This document shows positions 6,873 to 15,601 of a stretch of DNA of 22,122 nt, piece by piece. The notes under the pieces were generated by a model. It had not been told where the DNA came from. It saw only the letters and a program-made list of their open reading frames with translations, and did not search any database. Source of the stretch: Neisseria shayeganii 871. Its GTDB lineage: Bacteria > Pseudomonadota > Gammaproteobacteria > Burkholderiales > Neisseriaceae. Numbering within the stretch: the stretch's first letter is position 1; every line of letters starts with the position of its first letter. The stretch lies in contig NZ_JH164926.1 in assembly GCF_000226875.1 (NCBI RefSeq), positions 1,686,278 through 1,708,399 on the forward strand, given 5' to 3'. The translations under genes were made by a program, and so were the position numbers.

Positions 6873-8054
6873 ATGGCCTTTCTGAAACTGACCGAACAAG
6901 ACGTGCGCGGCAAAACCGTGCTCATCCGCGCCGACCTCAACGTGCCGCTGAAAGACGGCAAAATCGGCGACGACACCCGCATCCGCGCCTCCATGGCTTC
7001 CGTGCGCTATTGCCTGGAAAACGGCGCCGCCGTGATTCTGATGAGCCACCTGGGCCGCCCCACCGAAGGCGAATGCAAAGCCGAAGACGATCTAGCGCCG
7101 GTGGCCGCGCGCGTGGGCGAACTGCTGGGCCAAACTGTAAACGTGATCAACGATTGGCGCGCGAACCCGCCCAAGCCGCAGGCCGGCGAAGTGGTGATGC
7201 TGCAAAACGTGCGCGTGAACGTGGGCGAGAAGAAAAACCAGGCCGAACTCGGCCAAGCCTACGCCGCCCTGTGCGATATTTATGTGAACGATGCCTTCGG
7301 CACCGCCCACCGCGCCGAAGCCTCGCTGGTGGCCGTGGCCGAAGCCGCCCCGCTGGCCTGCGCCGGCGTGCTCTTGGCCGCCGAACTCGACGCGCTGGGC
7401 AAAGCGCTGAAAGAGCCCGCCCGCCCGATGGTGGCCATCGTAGCCGGCGGCAAAGTCTCCACCAAACTCACCATTCTCGACAGCCTGGCCGACAAAGTGG
7501 ACCAGCTGATTGTGGGCGGCGGCATTGCCAACACCTTCCTGCAGGCCGCCGGCCACCCCATCGGCTGCTCGCTGGCCGAGGCCGATCTGGTGGACGAAGC
7601 GCGCAAAATCACCGCCAAAATGGCGGCCAAAGGCGGCGTGGTGCCGCTGCCGACCGATGTGGTGTGCGCCAAGGAGTTTGCCGAAACCGCCACCGGCGAA
7701 ATCAAAGCCATCGACGAGGTGGCCCACGACGACATGATTCTGGACATCGGCCCGCAATCGGCCGCCGCGCTGGCCGACATGCTGAAACAGGCCGGCACCA
7801 TCGTGTGGAACGGCCCGGTGGGCGTGTTTGAATTTGCCCAATTCGCCGAGGGCACCCGCGTGATGGCCGAAGCGATTGCCGAAAGCCCCGCGTTTTCCAT
7901 CGCCGGCGGCGGCGATACCTTGGCCGCCATCGCCAAATTCGGCATCACTGACCGCATCGGCTACATCTCCACCGGTGGCGGTGCTTTCCTGGAGTTTTTG
8001 GAAGGCAAACCACTGCCCGGCGTGGCGGTGTTGGAACAACGCGCCCAAGGCTGA
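6873..8054 (+). CDS. pgk: Phosphoglycerate kinase
   Basis: The 393-residue enzyme interconverts 1,3-bisphosphoglycerate plus ADP with 3-phosphoglycerate plus ATP in glycolysis and gluconeogenesis. Seen in order: N-terminal substrate-binding RADLNVPLKDGKI near 21-33, SHLGRPTEGE near 60, NVRVNVGEKKN near 110, the hinge region, and the C-terminal nucleotide-binding WNGPVGVFEF and GGGDTLAAI. The longer in-frame start at 6804 (a TTG) is rejected because it lies in the promoter; MAFLKLTEQDVRGK at 6873 matches the family N terminus. The Shine-Dalgarno is weak (AAGAGC). It converges with aroG across a DUS terminator and an inserted element. Confidence 0.97.
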   Translation: MAFLKLTEQDVRGKTVLIRADLNVPLKDGKIGDDTRIRASMASVRYCLENGAAVILMSHLGRPTEGECKAEDDLAPVAARVGELLGQTVNVINDWRANPPKPQAGEVVMLQNVRVNVGEKKNQAELGQAYAALCDIYVNDAFGTAHRAEASLVAVAEAAPLACAGVLLAAELDALGKALKEPARPMVAIVAGGKVSTKLTILDSLADKVDQLIVGGGIANTFLQAAGHPIGCSLAEADLVDEARKITAKMAAKGGVVPLPTDVVCAKEFAETATGEIKAIDEVAHDDMILDIGPQSAAALADMLKQAGTIVWNGPVGVFEFAQFAEGTRVMAEAIAESPAFSIAGGGDTLAAIAKFGITDRIGYISTGGGAFLEFLEGKPLPGVAVLEQRAQG

Positions 8055-8082
8055 TGTTGATTTAGTCTTCATAAAGCAAAAC

Positions 8083-8111
8083 AGGCTACCTGAAAGCGTT
8101 TCAGGTAGCCT
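8083..8111. terminator. Inverted DUS pair forming a terminator between pgk and aroG
   Basis: A perfect 13 bp stem (8083-8095 with 8099-8111) has loop GCG. On the minus strand it is followed by TGTTTTGC; on the plus strand the sequence past the inserted element is TGTTTGGGTTTT. It was probably bidirectional before the element at 8112 separated it from aroG. Confidence 0.75.
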
Positions 8112-8271
8112 GAGACCTTTGCAAACCCCCCATCTGCGGCGCATTTCTGCGTTGTGCGTTTATGCCCTATGGGTACTGTTCGCTCGCTTGCCTATCTATC
8201 TGATATGTCTGCACTCGCTGTGCTGCTACGCCTTGAACTGCATCCACATCTGGAGGTTTTGCAAAGGTCTC
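8112..8271 (-). mobile_element. MITE-like element copy 2 (160 bp) inserted at a DUS
   Basis: It has the same ends as copy 1, in inverted orientation, with direct repeat AGCCT on both sides (8107-8111 and 8272-8276). The left AGCCT is again the end of a DUS in a hairpin terminator. It carries an internal insert of about 17 bp (around ATGCCCTATGGGTAC) that copy 4 shares and copies 1 and 3 lack. Confidence 0.85.
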
Positions 8272-8315
8272 AGCCTGTTTGGGTTTTCGCCGGCCGCCTC
8301 AACGGCCGCACCGAA

Positions 8316-9371
8316 TCAAGCGCCCACCCGTTGGCGGTTGGCCTCGGCCATCAGCGCCAGCAGCTCTTCGGTGGCGTCCCAGCCGATGCAGGCGTCGGTA
8401 ATGCTTTGGCCGTAGTTTTCCGGTTTGTCTTGACGGCCTTCCACCAAATGGCTTTCCACCATGATGCCCATGATATTGTCTTCGCCGTTTTTCAGCTGCG
8501 CAGCCACGTCGGCGGCCACTTCCATCTGCCGTTTGTAGTCTTTGCGGCTGTTGGCGTGGCTGAAATCCACCATCAGTTTGGGGGTGACGCCGGCTTTGGT
8601 GAGCTCGGCGGCGGCGGCTTTCACGTGTTCGCTGCTGTAGTTCGGCTCCTTGCCGCCGCGCAGAATCACATGGCAATCCGGGTTGCCGGCGGTGTGCACA
8701 ATCGCCGAATGGCCGGCCTTGGTGACCGATAGGAAATGGTGCGGATGGCTGGCGGCGCCGATGGCGTCGATGGCGATTTTCAGATTGCCGTCGGTGCCGT
8801 TTTTAAAGCCCACCGGGCAAGACAAGCCGCTGGCCAGCTCGCGGTGCACCTGGCTTTCGGTGGTGCGCGCGCCGATGGCGCCCCAGGAAATCAAGTCGGC
8901 ATAATATTGCGGCGTGATCATGTCGAGAAATTCGGTGGAGGCCGGCATGCCCAAGTTGTTCAGCTCCAACAGCAGGCGGCGCGCCTGGCGCAGGCCGTAA
9001 TTGATGTCGAAGGTGCCGTCGATGTGCGGGTCGTTGATCATGCCTTTCCAACCCACGGTGGTGCGTGGTTTTTCAAAATATACGCGCATCACAATCAGCA
9101 GCTCTTGTTCATACTGTTTTTTCAAGGGCAGCAGACGGGCGGCGTATTCCAGCGCTGCTTTGGGGTCGTGAATCGAACAGGGGCCGATGATCACCAACAG
9201 GCGTTTGTCTTCGCCGTGCACCAGCTTGGCAATTTGGGCGCGGGTGTCGGCCACCAGATTTTCCGCCTCACGATTGATGGGCAACTCATACAAATGGGCA
9301 ATCGGCGGCAACAGTTCGTGAATATCGTTGATGCGCACGTCATCGGTGCGGGTTTTGTAGTGGCTCGTCAT
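8316..9371 (-). CDS. aroG: 3-deoxy-7-phosphoheptulonate (DAHP) synthase, AroG type
   Basis: The 351-residue enzyme (E. coli AroG has 350) condenses phosphoenolpyruvate and erythrose 4-phosphate, the first step of the shikimate pathway. Type I-alpha signatures are IIGPCSIHDPKAALEYAARL, EKPRTTVGWKG, the phosphate-binding GARTTESQVHRELASG, RGGKEPNYSSEHV, VDFSHANSRKDYKRQ and the metal-binding MGIMVESHLVEG. The frame extends to a TTG at 9395, but the ATG at 9371 is preferred: MTSHYKTRTDDVRIN aligns with the E. coli start, and the upstream extension has no family match. Neither start has a clear Shine-Dalgarno. Which aromatic amino acid inhibits it cannot be read from sequence with certainty. Its PEP substrate links it loosely to ppsA in the same window. 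Confidence 0.96.
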   Translation of the reverse strand: MTSHYKTRTDDVRINDIHELLPPIAHLYELPINREAENLVADTRAQIAKLVHGEDKRLLVIIGPCSIHDPKAALEYAARLLPLKKQYEQELLIVMRVYFEKPRTTVGWKGMINDPHIDGTFDINYGLRQARRLLLELNNLGMPASTEFLDMITPQYYADLISWGAIGARTTESQVHRELASGLSCPVGFKNGTDGNLKIAIDAIGAASHPHHFLSVTKAGHSAIVHTAGNPDCHVILRGGKEPNYSSEHVKAAAAELTKAGVTPKLMVDFSHANSRKDYKRQMEVAADVAAQLKNGEDNIMGIMVESHLVEGRQDKPENYGQSITDACIGWDATEELLALMAEANRQRVGA

Positions 9372-9403
9372 GGTTGTGGTCGCAATCGTTGTCAAAGGCG
9401 GCT

Positions 9404-9432
9404 ATTGTGGCTTGTTTGACCGACACCCGCAA
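9404..9432 (-). promoter_or_regulatory. Possible promoter of aroG
   Basis: On the minus strand TTGCGG (9432-9427) and CACAAT (9409-9404) are 17 bp apart, and the hexamer is followed by AGCCGCC as at the queF promoter. The match to consensus is only moderate. Confidence 0.45.
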
Positions 9433-9562
9433 GCCTTACAGGCAATAAGTAGCACAATATGGCTTTCACTGGCCATGAATCTGCATTCGCAAGTATTTCA
9501 TGTTCAAAAAAACGGTTTTTTAAGAATTTTGTTTTCGATAATAGCAAAAATAAATCAAATAT

Positions 9563-9590
9563 TTGACGAGAAATCCAAAAGCCGTATAAT
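9563..9590 (+). promoter_or_regulatory. Sigma70-type promoter of queF
   Basis: TTGACG (9563-9568) and a perfect TATAAT (9585-9590) are separated by 16 bp, with AT-rich sequence upstream (9500-9560), unlike the GC-rich surroundings. Transcription would start near 9597, just before the riboswitch. Confidence 0.8.
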
Positions 9591-9613
9591 AGCCGCCCTT
9601 TCAATTTATCTAC

Positions 9614-9649
9614 CGTGGTTCGCAAACCTCCCACGTAAAAAAACTAGGA
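9614..9649 (+). promoter_or_regulatory. preQ1-I riboswitch controlling queF
   Basis: Stem P1 pairs CGTGG (9614-9618) with CCACG (9631-9635), enclosing a 12-base loop. An A-rich strand (seven A, 9637-9643) follows, then CTAGGA (9644-9649). CCT in the loop (9627-9629) can pair with AGG (9646-9648) to close the H-type pseudoknot typical of the class. This matches the known preQ1-I architecture closely. The AGGA is also the Shine-Dalgarno sequence, 5 bases before the queF ATG, so ligand binding should block translation. The fit with a queuosine gene downstream is strong. Confidence 0.88.
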
Positions 9650-9654
9650 CACTC

Positions 9655-10125
9655 ATGAGAACTTCAAACGAGCTCGACGGCCTGACGCTGCTGGGCAAAC
9701 AACAAACGGTTTACCGCTCCGATTACGCGCCCGAAGTGCTGGAAGCATTCGACAACAAACACCCCGGCAACGACTACTTCGTCAAATTCATCTGCCCCGA
9801 ATTCACCAGCCTGTGCCCGATGACCGGCCAGCCCGACTTCGCCACCATCGTCATCCGCTACATCCCCGATGTGAAAATGGTGGAGAGCAAATCGCTCAAA
9901 CTCTATCTGTTCAGCTTCCGCAACCACGGCGACTTTCACGAAGACTGCGTCAACATCATCATGAAAGACCTCATCGCCCTGATGGACCCGAAATACATCG
10001 AAGTCTTCGGCGATTTCACGCCCCGCGGCGGCATTGCCATCCACCCCTTCGCCAACTACGGCCGCCCCGGCACCCCTTTTGTCGACATGGCGCGCGAACG
10101 CCTGTTGCGTCACGATATGCAATAA
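9655..10125 (+). CDS. queF: NADPH-dependent preQ0 reductase (7-cyano-7-deazaguanine reductase)
   Basis: The 156-residue protein is the short, single-domain form as in Bacillus. It reduces preQ0 to preQ1 with NADPH for queuosine synthesis. Visible residues are catalytic Cys54 in TSLCPMTGQPDF, Asp61, the family motif ESKSLKLY (77-84) and His95-Glu96 in HGDFHED. The frame is open upstream to 9370, but that extension crosses the promoter and riboswitch, so the ATG at 9655 with AGGA is the start. It is the first gene of a possible unit with a SMI1/KNR4-like gene and the preQ0/preQ1 transporter yhhQ. Confidence 0.97.
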   Translation: MRTSNELDGLTLLGKQQTVYRSDYAPEVLEAFDNKHPGNDYFVKFICPEFTSLCPMTGQPDFATIVIRYIPDVKMVESKSLKLYLFSFRNHGDFHEDCVNIIMKDLIALMDPKYIEVFGDFTPRGGIAIHPFANYGRPGTPFVDMARERLLRHDMQ

Positions 10126-10199
10126 GCCGCCCGCCAACGGCGCAGCAGCTTCTTTAATCAATAGAAAACCTCTACTTCCCCCCTTCCCCATAACAATAC

Positions 10200-10216
10200 G
10201 TCCGGCCACACCGGAC
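10200..10216 (+). other. Short hairpin just upstream of the SMI1/KNR4-like gene
   Basis: The arms GTCCGG (10200-10205) and CCGGAC (10211-10216) form a 6 bp stem with a 5-base loop, ending 11 bases before the ATG at 10228. No T-run follows. It could influence translation of the downstream gene; no function is established. Confidence 0.35.
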
Positions 10217-10227
10217 CCCTACCCTTT

Positions 10228-10800
10228 ATGACAGACTTTATTCAGGAACTCAGCAAATGCCGCGCCTACGGCACCCAAATCCCCTTCCGCCCCGAAGCCG
10301 TACGCGGCTATACCGAGCAGGAAATCGAGCGCATCAGCCGCCGCTACAACCTCAACATCCACGGCCAGTTCCGCCAACTGTTGTTGCAGATGGGCCGCTG
10401 CTCGGGCGGCCTGGTGTGGAGTGACGAAATCACCCTCTACGACGCCCGCTGGCAACCGCGCCTGTTCAAACAATACCAAACCGCCGAATCGCAAGCCATG
10501 CTGGAAGATGCCGCCATCCACACCGGCTACCTGAAATCCGGCATCCATCCGATTATCCACAAACTCTTTCCCTGGCGCTTCAACAACGACCGCACCGCCG
10601 CCTACTGCTTGGTCACCGAAGAACCGGACGACTACATTTGGCACCAATACGACGACGGTTTTACCATCAAGAAAACCGCCTTCACCCTGCTGGAAGATCT
10701 GCGCCGCAGCGTCGAAACCGTTACCAAGCGCGCCTTGGGTTTGGGTTTCGATTACACTGAAGAAGACTTCGCCCTGTTCACCACCGGCCGGCTGTTGTAA
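10228..10800 (+). CDS. SMI1/KNR4-like (SUKH-type) protein, function unknown
   Basis: The 190-residue soluble protein has no signal peptide or membrane segment. The segment NLNIHGQFRQLLLQMGRCSG followed by GLVWSDEITLYD (about 43-73) resembles the core of the SMI1/KNR4 (SUKH) superfamily, where many members are immunity proteins of contact-dependent or polymorphic toxins and others are general protein-interaction modules. The ending ALGLGFDYTEEDFALFTTGRLL is not diagnostic. No toxin gene is beside it. It lies between queF (102 bp upstream) and yhhQ (38 bp downstream) on the same strand, so it may be co-transcribed with queuosine genes. The ATG at 10228 lacks a clear Shine-Dalgarno. An 11 of 12 DUS inside (10524-10535) encodes GYLK. 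The family call rests on motif impression. Confidence 0.8.
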   Translation: MTDFIQELSKCRAYGTQIPFRPEAVRGYTEQEIERISRRYNLNIHGQFRQLLLQMGRCSGGLVWSDEITLYDARWQPRLFKQYQTAESQAMLEDAAIHTGYLKSGIHPIIHKLFPWRFNNDRTAAYCLVTEEPDDYIWHQYDDGFTIKKTAFTLLEDLRRSVETVTKRALGLGFDYTEEDFALFTTGRLL

Positions 10801-10823
10801 GCCCGACTGTCCCGCCCCATTTT

Positions 10824-10841
10824 TTCAGGTAGCCTGCCATG
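10824..10841 (+). promoter_or_regulatory. DUS forming the translation start region of yhhQ
   Basis: TTCAGGTAGCCT (10824-10835) is followed by GCC and then ATG. No other Shine-Dalgarno is present; the AGG inside the DUS lies 9 bases before the ATG. The same arrangement, with the same bases, occurs before yaaA. Confidence 0.55.
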
Positions 10842-11540
10842 CACTACACTTTCACCCCGCAACAACAAAGAAAAGCCCTCTGGTGGCTGGCCTTCTTCCA
10901 CATCGCCATCATCGCCGTGAGCAACTACCTGGTGCAGTTCCCCTTCAGCCTAACCCTGCCCGGTGGCCACACCGTCCACTCCACCTGGGGCGCCATCAGC
11001 TTTCCCTTTATCTTTCTCGCCACCGACCTGACCGTGCGCATCTTCGGCCGCCGGCTGGCACGACGGATTATTTTTTTCGTCATGCTGCCCGCCTTGGTGC
11101 TGTCCTATCTGGTGTCGGTGCTGTTTTATCAAGGCAGCTGGCAGGGCTTGGGCGCCTTGGCCGCTTTCAACGGGCTGGTTTGGCGGATTGCCGCCGCCAG
11201 TTTCGCCGCCTATGTGCTCGGCCAACTGCTCGACATCACCGTTTTCAGCCGCCTGCGCCGCCTGCGGGCTTGGTGGGTCGCCCCTTCGGCTTCTACTGTG
11301 GCCGGCAATGCCGCCGACACCCTGCTGTTTTTTGCCATCGCGTTTTACGCCAGCAGCAACACCTTTATGGCCGCCAACTGGCCGCACATCGCTTGGGTGG
11401 ATTACCTGTTCAAACTCACCATTTGCACCCTGTTCTTCCTGCCCGCCTACGGCGTGCTGCTCAACCTGCTTACCCGCAAACTCACCGTCCTCAAACGGCA
11501 CGAAGCAGCCGCTTTAGAAACTGCAACACAGCAACGATAA
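10839..11540 (+). CDS. yhhQ: Queuosine precursor (preQ0/preQ1) transporter, YhhQ/DUF165 family
   Basis: The 233-residue integral inner-membrane protein has about six hydrophobic segments (for example ALWWLAFFHIAIIAVSNYLV, ISFPFIFLATDLTVRIFG, IIFFVMLPALVLSYLVSVLF). The motif FLATDLTVRIFGRRLARR near 50-67 and the conserved SASTVAGNAADTLLFFAIAF near 148-167 match the YhhQ/VUT family, which imports queuosine precursors. Placement after queF and a preQ1 riboswitch supports this. The start is the ATG directly after a DUS. It converges with clpB; the intergenic space is filled by two inserted elements and a strong hairpin. Confidence 0.92.
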   Translation: MHYTFTPQQQRKALWWLAFFHIAIIAVSNYLVQFPFSLTLPGGHTVHSTWGAISFPFIFLATDLTVRIFGRRLARRIIFFVMLPALVLSYLVSVLFYQGSWQGLGALAAFNGLVWRIAAASFAAYVLGQLLDITVFSRLRRLRAWWVAPSASTVAGNAADTLLFFAIAFYASSNTFMAANWPHIAWVDYLFKLTICTLFFLPAYGVLLNLLTRKLTVLKRHEAAALETATQQR

Positions 11541-11551
11541 AAATTCTGCCC

Positions 11552-11694
11552 GAGACCTTTGCAAAACCCTCATCTGCGGCGCATTTCTGCGTTGTGCGCT
11601 GCTCGCTCGCTTGCCTATCTAGATGATATGTCTACGCTCGCTGTGCTGCTGCGCCTTGAACTGCATCCACATCTGAGGGTTTTGCAAAGGTCTC
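11552..11694 (-). mobile_element. MITE-like element copy 3 (143 bp)
   Basis: It has complete ends GAGACCTTTGCAAAACCC and complement, flanked by the direct repeat TGCCC (11547-11551 and 11695-11699). It lies 11 bp past the yhhQ stop codon. This copy is not in a DUS. Length equals copy 1 and it carries no internal insert. Confidence 0.85.
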
Positions 11695-11738
11695 TGCCCA
11701 TCTTTATTTACGGGGTAAAGACCGCAAACGCCAAACAT

Positions 11739-11779
11739 AAAAACATGTGCGCAAGATCGCATACCTTGCGCACATGTTT
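11739..11779 (-). terminator. Strong hairpin terminator, probably of clpB
   Basis: A perfect 15 bp stem (11741-11755 with 11765-11779) with a 9-base loop is followed on the minus strand by five T. It lies about 250 bp past the clpB stop, separated by element copy 4, which probably inserted between gene and terminator. The other side has only three T, so action on yhhQ transcripts is less certain. The 11541-12029 interval holds no gene: it is copy 3, this hairpin within a larger imperfect palindrome, and copy 4. Confidence 0.75.
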
Positions 11780-11836
11780 CATTGATGTTTATGCCCTTAC
11801 TTTACCAGCACCCACACAAGGGCGCATGAACAGCTT

Positions 11837-12016
11837 GCGGCCTTTGCACCCCCCATCTGCGGCGCATTTCTGCGTTGTGCGTTTATGCCCTATGGGTACG
11901 GCTTGCTCGCTTGCCATCCTCATGATGTGTCTGTCCCACGGGGATTCCTAGCTTCACGTTCGCTGTGCTGCTACGCCTTGAACTGCATCCACATCTGAGG
12001 GTTTTGCAAAGGTCTC
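11837..12016 (-). mobile_element. MITE-like element copy 4 (180 bp), expanded and partly decayed
   Basis: It is flanked by the direct repeat AGCTT (11832-11836 and 12017-12021). The left end has drifted (GCGGCCTTTGC for GAGACCTTTGC); the right end is intact. It shares the internal insert of copy 2 and carries about 20 further bases around 11920-11960. It ends 13 bp from the clpB stop codon. Confidence 0.8.
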
Positions 12017-12029
12017 AGCTTTATTAGAC

Positions 12030-14600
<2,571 letters not shown>

Positions 14601-14635
14601 ATTGTTTTTCCTCATAGAATGGTTGACTAGCGGCT

Positions 14636-14663
14636 ATATGGGCATGGCGGTTTTTTTGTCAAG
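14636..14663 (-). promoter_or_regulatory. Sigma32 (RpoH)-type heat-shock promoter of clpB
   Basis: On the minus strand CTTGAC (14663-14658) and GCCCATAT (14643-14636) are 14 bp apart; the sigma32 consensus is CTTGAA, 13-15 bp, CCCCATNT. Each box has one mismatch. An overlapping weak sigma70 reading (TTGACA, 18 bp, TATAGC) is also possible. The leader would be about 28 bases. Confidence 0.78.
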
Positions 14664-14707
14664 CGGCGGCGGGGAAAATTTTTCTATAGCGCTGTTTCCG
14701 GCGCGAC

Positions 14708-14779
14708 AGGCTACCTGAAAGCCCGCCCGTCTTGCCGGCAAATCCGTTAAAATGCCCGCTTTTCCGTTTCAGGTAGCCT
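14708..14779. repeat. Inverted DUS pair between divergent clpB and yaaA
   Basis: There is an exact DUS on plus (14708-14719) and one on minus (14768-14779), 48 bp apart and enclosing the yaaA -10 element. The right member abuts the yaaA start codon. Confidence 0.7.
14748..14753 (+). promoter_or_regulatory. Likely -10 element of yaaA
   Basis: TAAAAT followed by GCCCGCTTT is the same 15-base string found at the ppsR promoter. No good -35 box is visible. Confidence 0.5.
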
Positions 14780-14782
14780 GCC

Positions 14783-15562
14783 ATGTTTTTCGTGCTCTCC
14801 CCCGCCAAAAACCTCAACGAAACCGATGCCGCGCCGATTGCCGAGCATACCCAGCCCGCCCTGCTCGATCAGGCCGAACAGCTGCTGCCGGTGTTGCGCG
14901 CCCTTGCGCCGCAGGACATCGCCGAATTGATGTCGGTGTCCGACAAAATCGCCCGCCTCAACGCCGAACGCTTCGCCACCTGGCACACGCCCTTCACGCC
15001 CGACAACGCCAAGCAGGCGGTGTTTATGTTCAACGGCGACGTGTACGAAGGCTTGGCTGCCGCCGGCCTGACGCCTGCCCAACTGAATTGGCTGCAAGAG
15101 CACGCCGGCCTGCTCTCCGGCCTCTACGGCCTCTTGCGCCCGCTCGACCTGATGCAGCCCTACCGCCTGGAAATGGGCACCAAGCTGGCCAATCCGCGCG
15201 GCAAAGACCTCTACGCCTTCTGGGGCGATCGGATCACCGAAGCCCTCAACCAACGGCTGGCCGAAACCGGCACCGATGTTTTGATCAACCTGGCCTCGCA
15301 GGAATACTTCAAATCCGTGCGCCCGCAGGCGCTCAAGGCGCGCATCATCACGCCGGTTTTCCAAGACGAAAAAAACGGCCGCTACAAAGTGATCAGCTTT
15401 TACGCCAAACGCGCCCGCGGCCTGATGCTGCGCTATGCCGCCAAACACGCCCTCAGCCAACCCGAAGCCCTGCAGGATTTCGACAGCGAAGGCTACGCCT
15501 TTTGCCCGGCCGCTTCGTCTGAACAAGAATGGGTGTTCCGCCGCGCCGAAAACGCTGCCTAA
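14783..15562 (+). CDS. yaaA: Peroxide stress protein YaaA (DUF328)
   Basis: The 259-residue cytoplasmic protein is a typical length. In E. coli YaaA limits intracellular unincorporated iron during hydrogen peroxide stress. The N terminus MFFVLSPAKNLNE, the segment FNGDVYEGL near 83-91, LSGLYGLLRPLDLMQPYRLEMGT near 111-133 and the C-terminal RARGLMLRYA are family hallmarks. The start ATG follows directly after a DUS that supplies the only Shine-Dalgarno-like AGG. It is divergent from clpB, so two stress genes share this promoter region. The next gene, a phosphopantetheinyl transferase, begins 36 bp downstream and could be co-transcribed. Confidence 0.95.
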   Translation: MFFVLSPAKNLNETDAAPIAEHTQPALLDQAEQLLPVLRALAPQDIAELMSVSDKIARLNAERFATWHTPFTPDNAKQAVFMFNGDVYEGLAAAGLTPAQLNWLQEHAGLLSGLYGLLRPLDLMQPYRLEMGTKLANPRGKDLYAFWGDRITEALNQRLAETGTDVLINLASQEYFKSVRPQALKARIITPVFQDEKNGRYKVISFYAKRARGLMLRYAAKHALSQPEALQDFDSEGYAFCPAASSEQEWVFRRAENAA

Positions 15563-15583
15563 GCAGCTGCCCCGCCGCCGTTC

Positions 15584-15601
15584 AGGCTACCTGAAACCAT
15601 G
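15584..15601 (+). repeat. DUS directly before the phosphopantetheinyl transferase start
   Basis: An exact DUS at 15584-15595 is followed by ACC and the ATG at 15599. With its flank it forms a perfect dyad TTCAGG-CTA-CCTGAA. No separate Shine-Dalgarno is visible. Confidence 0.75.

Noticed and set aside
7092..8144. 350-codon open frame opposite pgk
   Set aside because: Mirror of pgk with low-complexity, histidine-rich composition; its start region lies in the repeat element and DUS terminator.
8280..8315. CGGCCG-CCTCAA-CGGCCG hairpin as aroG terminator
   Set aside because: The stem is short and no T-run follows on the minus strand; the DUS hairpin at 8083-8111 is a better terminator.
9370..9654. 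In-frame N-terminal extension of queF
   Set aside because: It would cross the -35 and -10 boxes and the preQ1 riboswitch; the short QueF family starts at about the ATG at 9655.
11559..11951. 130-codon frame and similar short frames within the repeat elements (LAVLLRLELHPHL-type peptides)
   Set aside because: They run across element ends and intergenic sequence, have no ribosome binding site, and recur only because the element is repeated; probably not genes.
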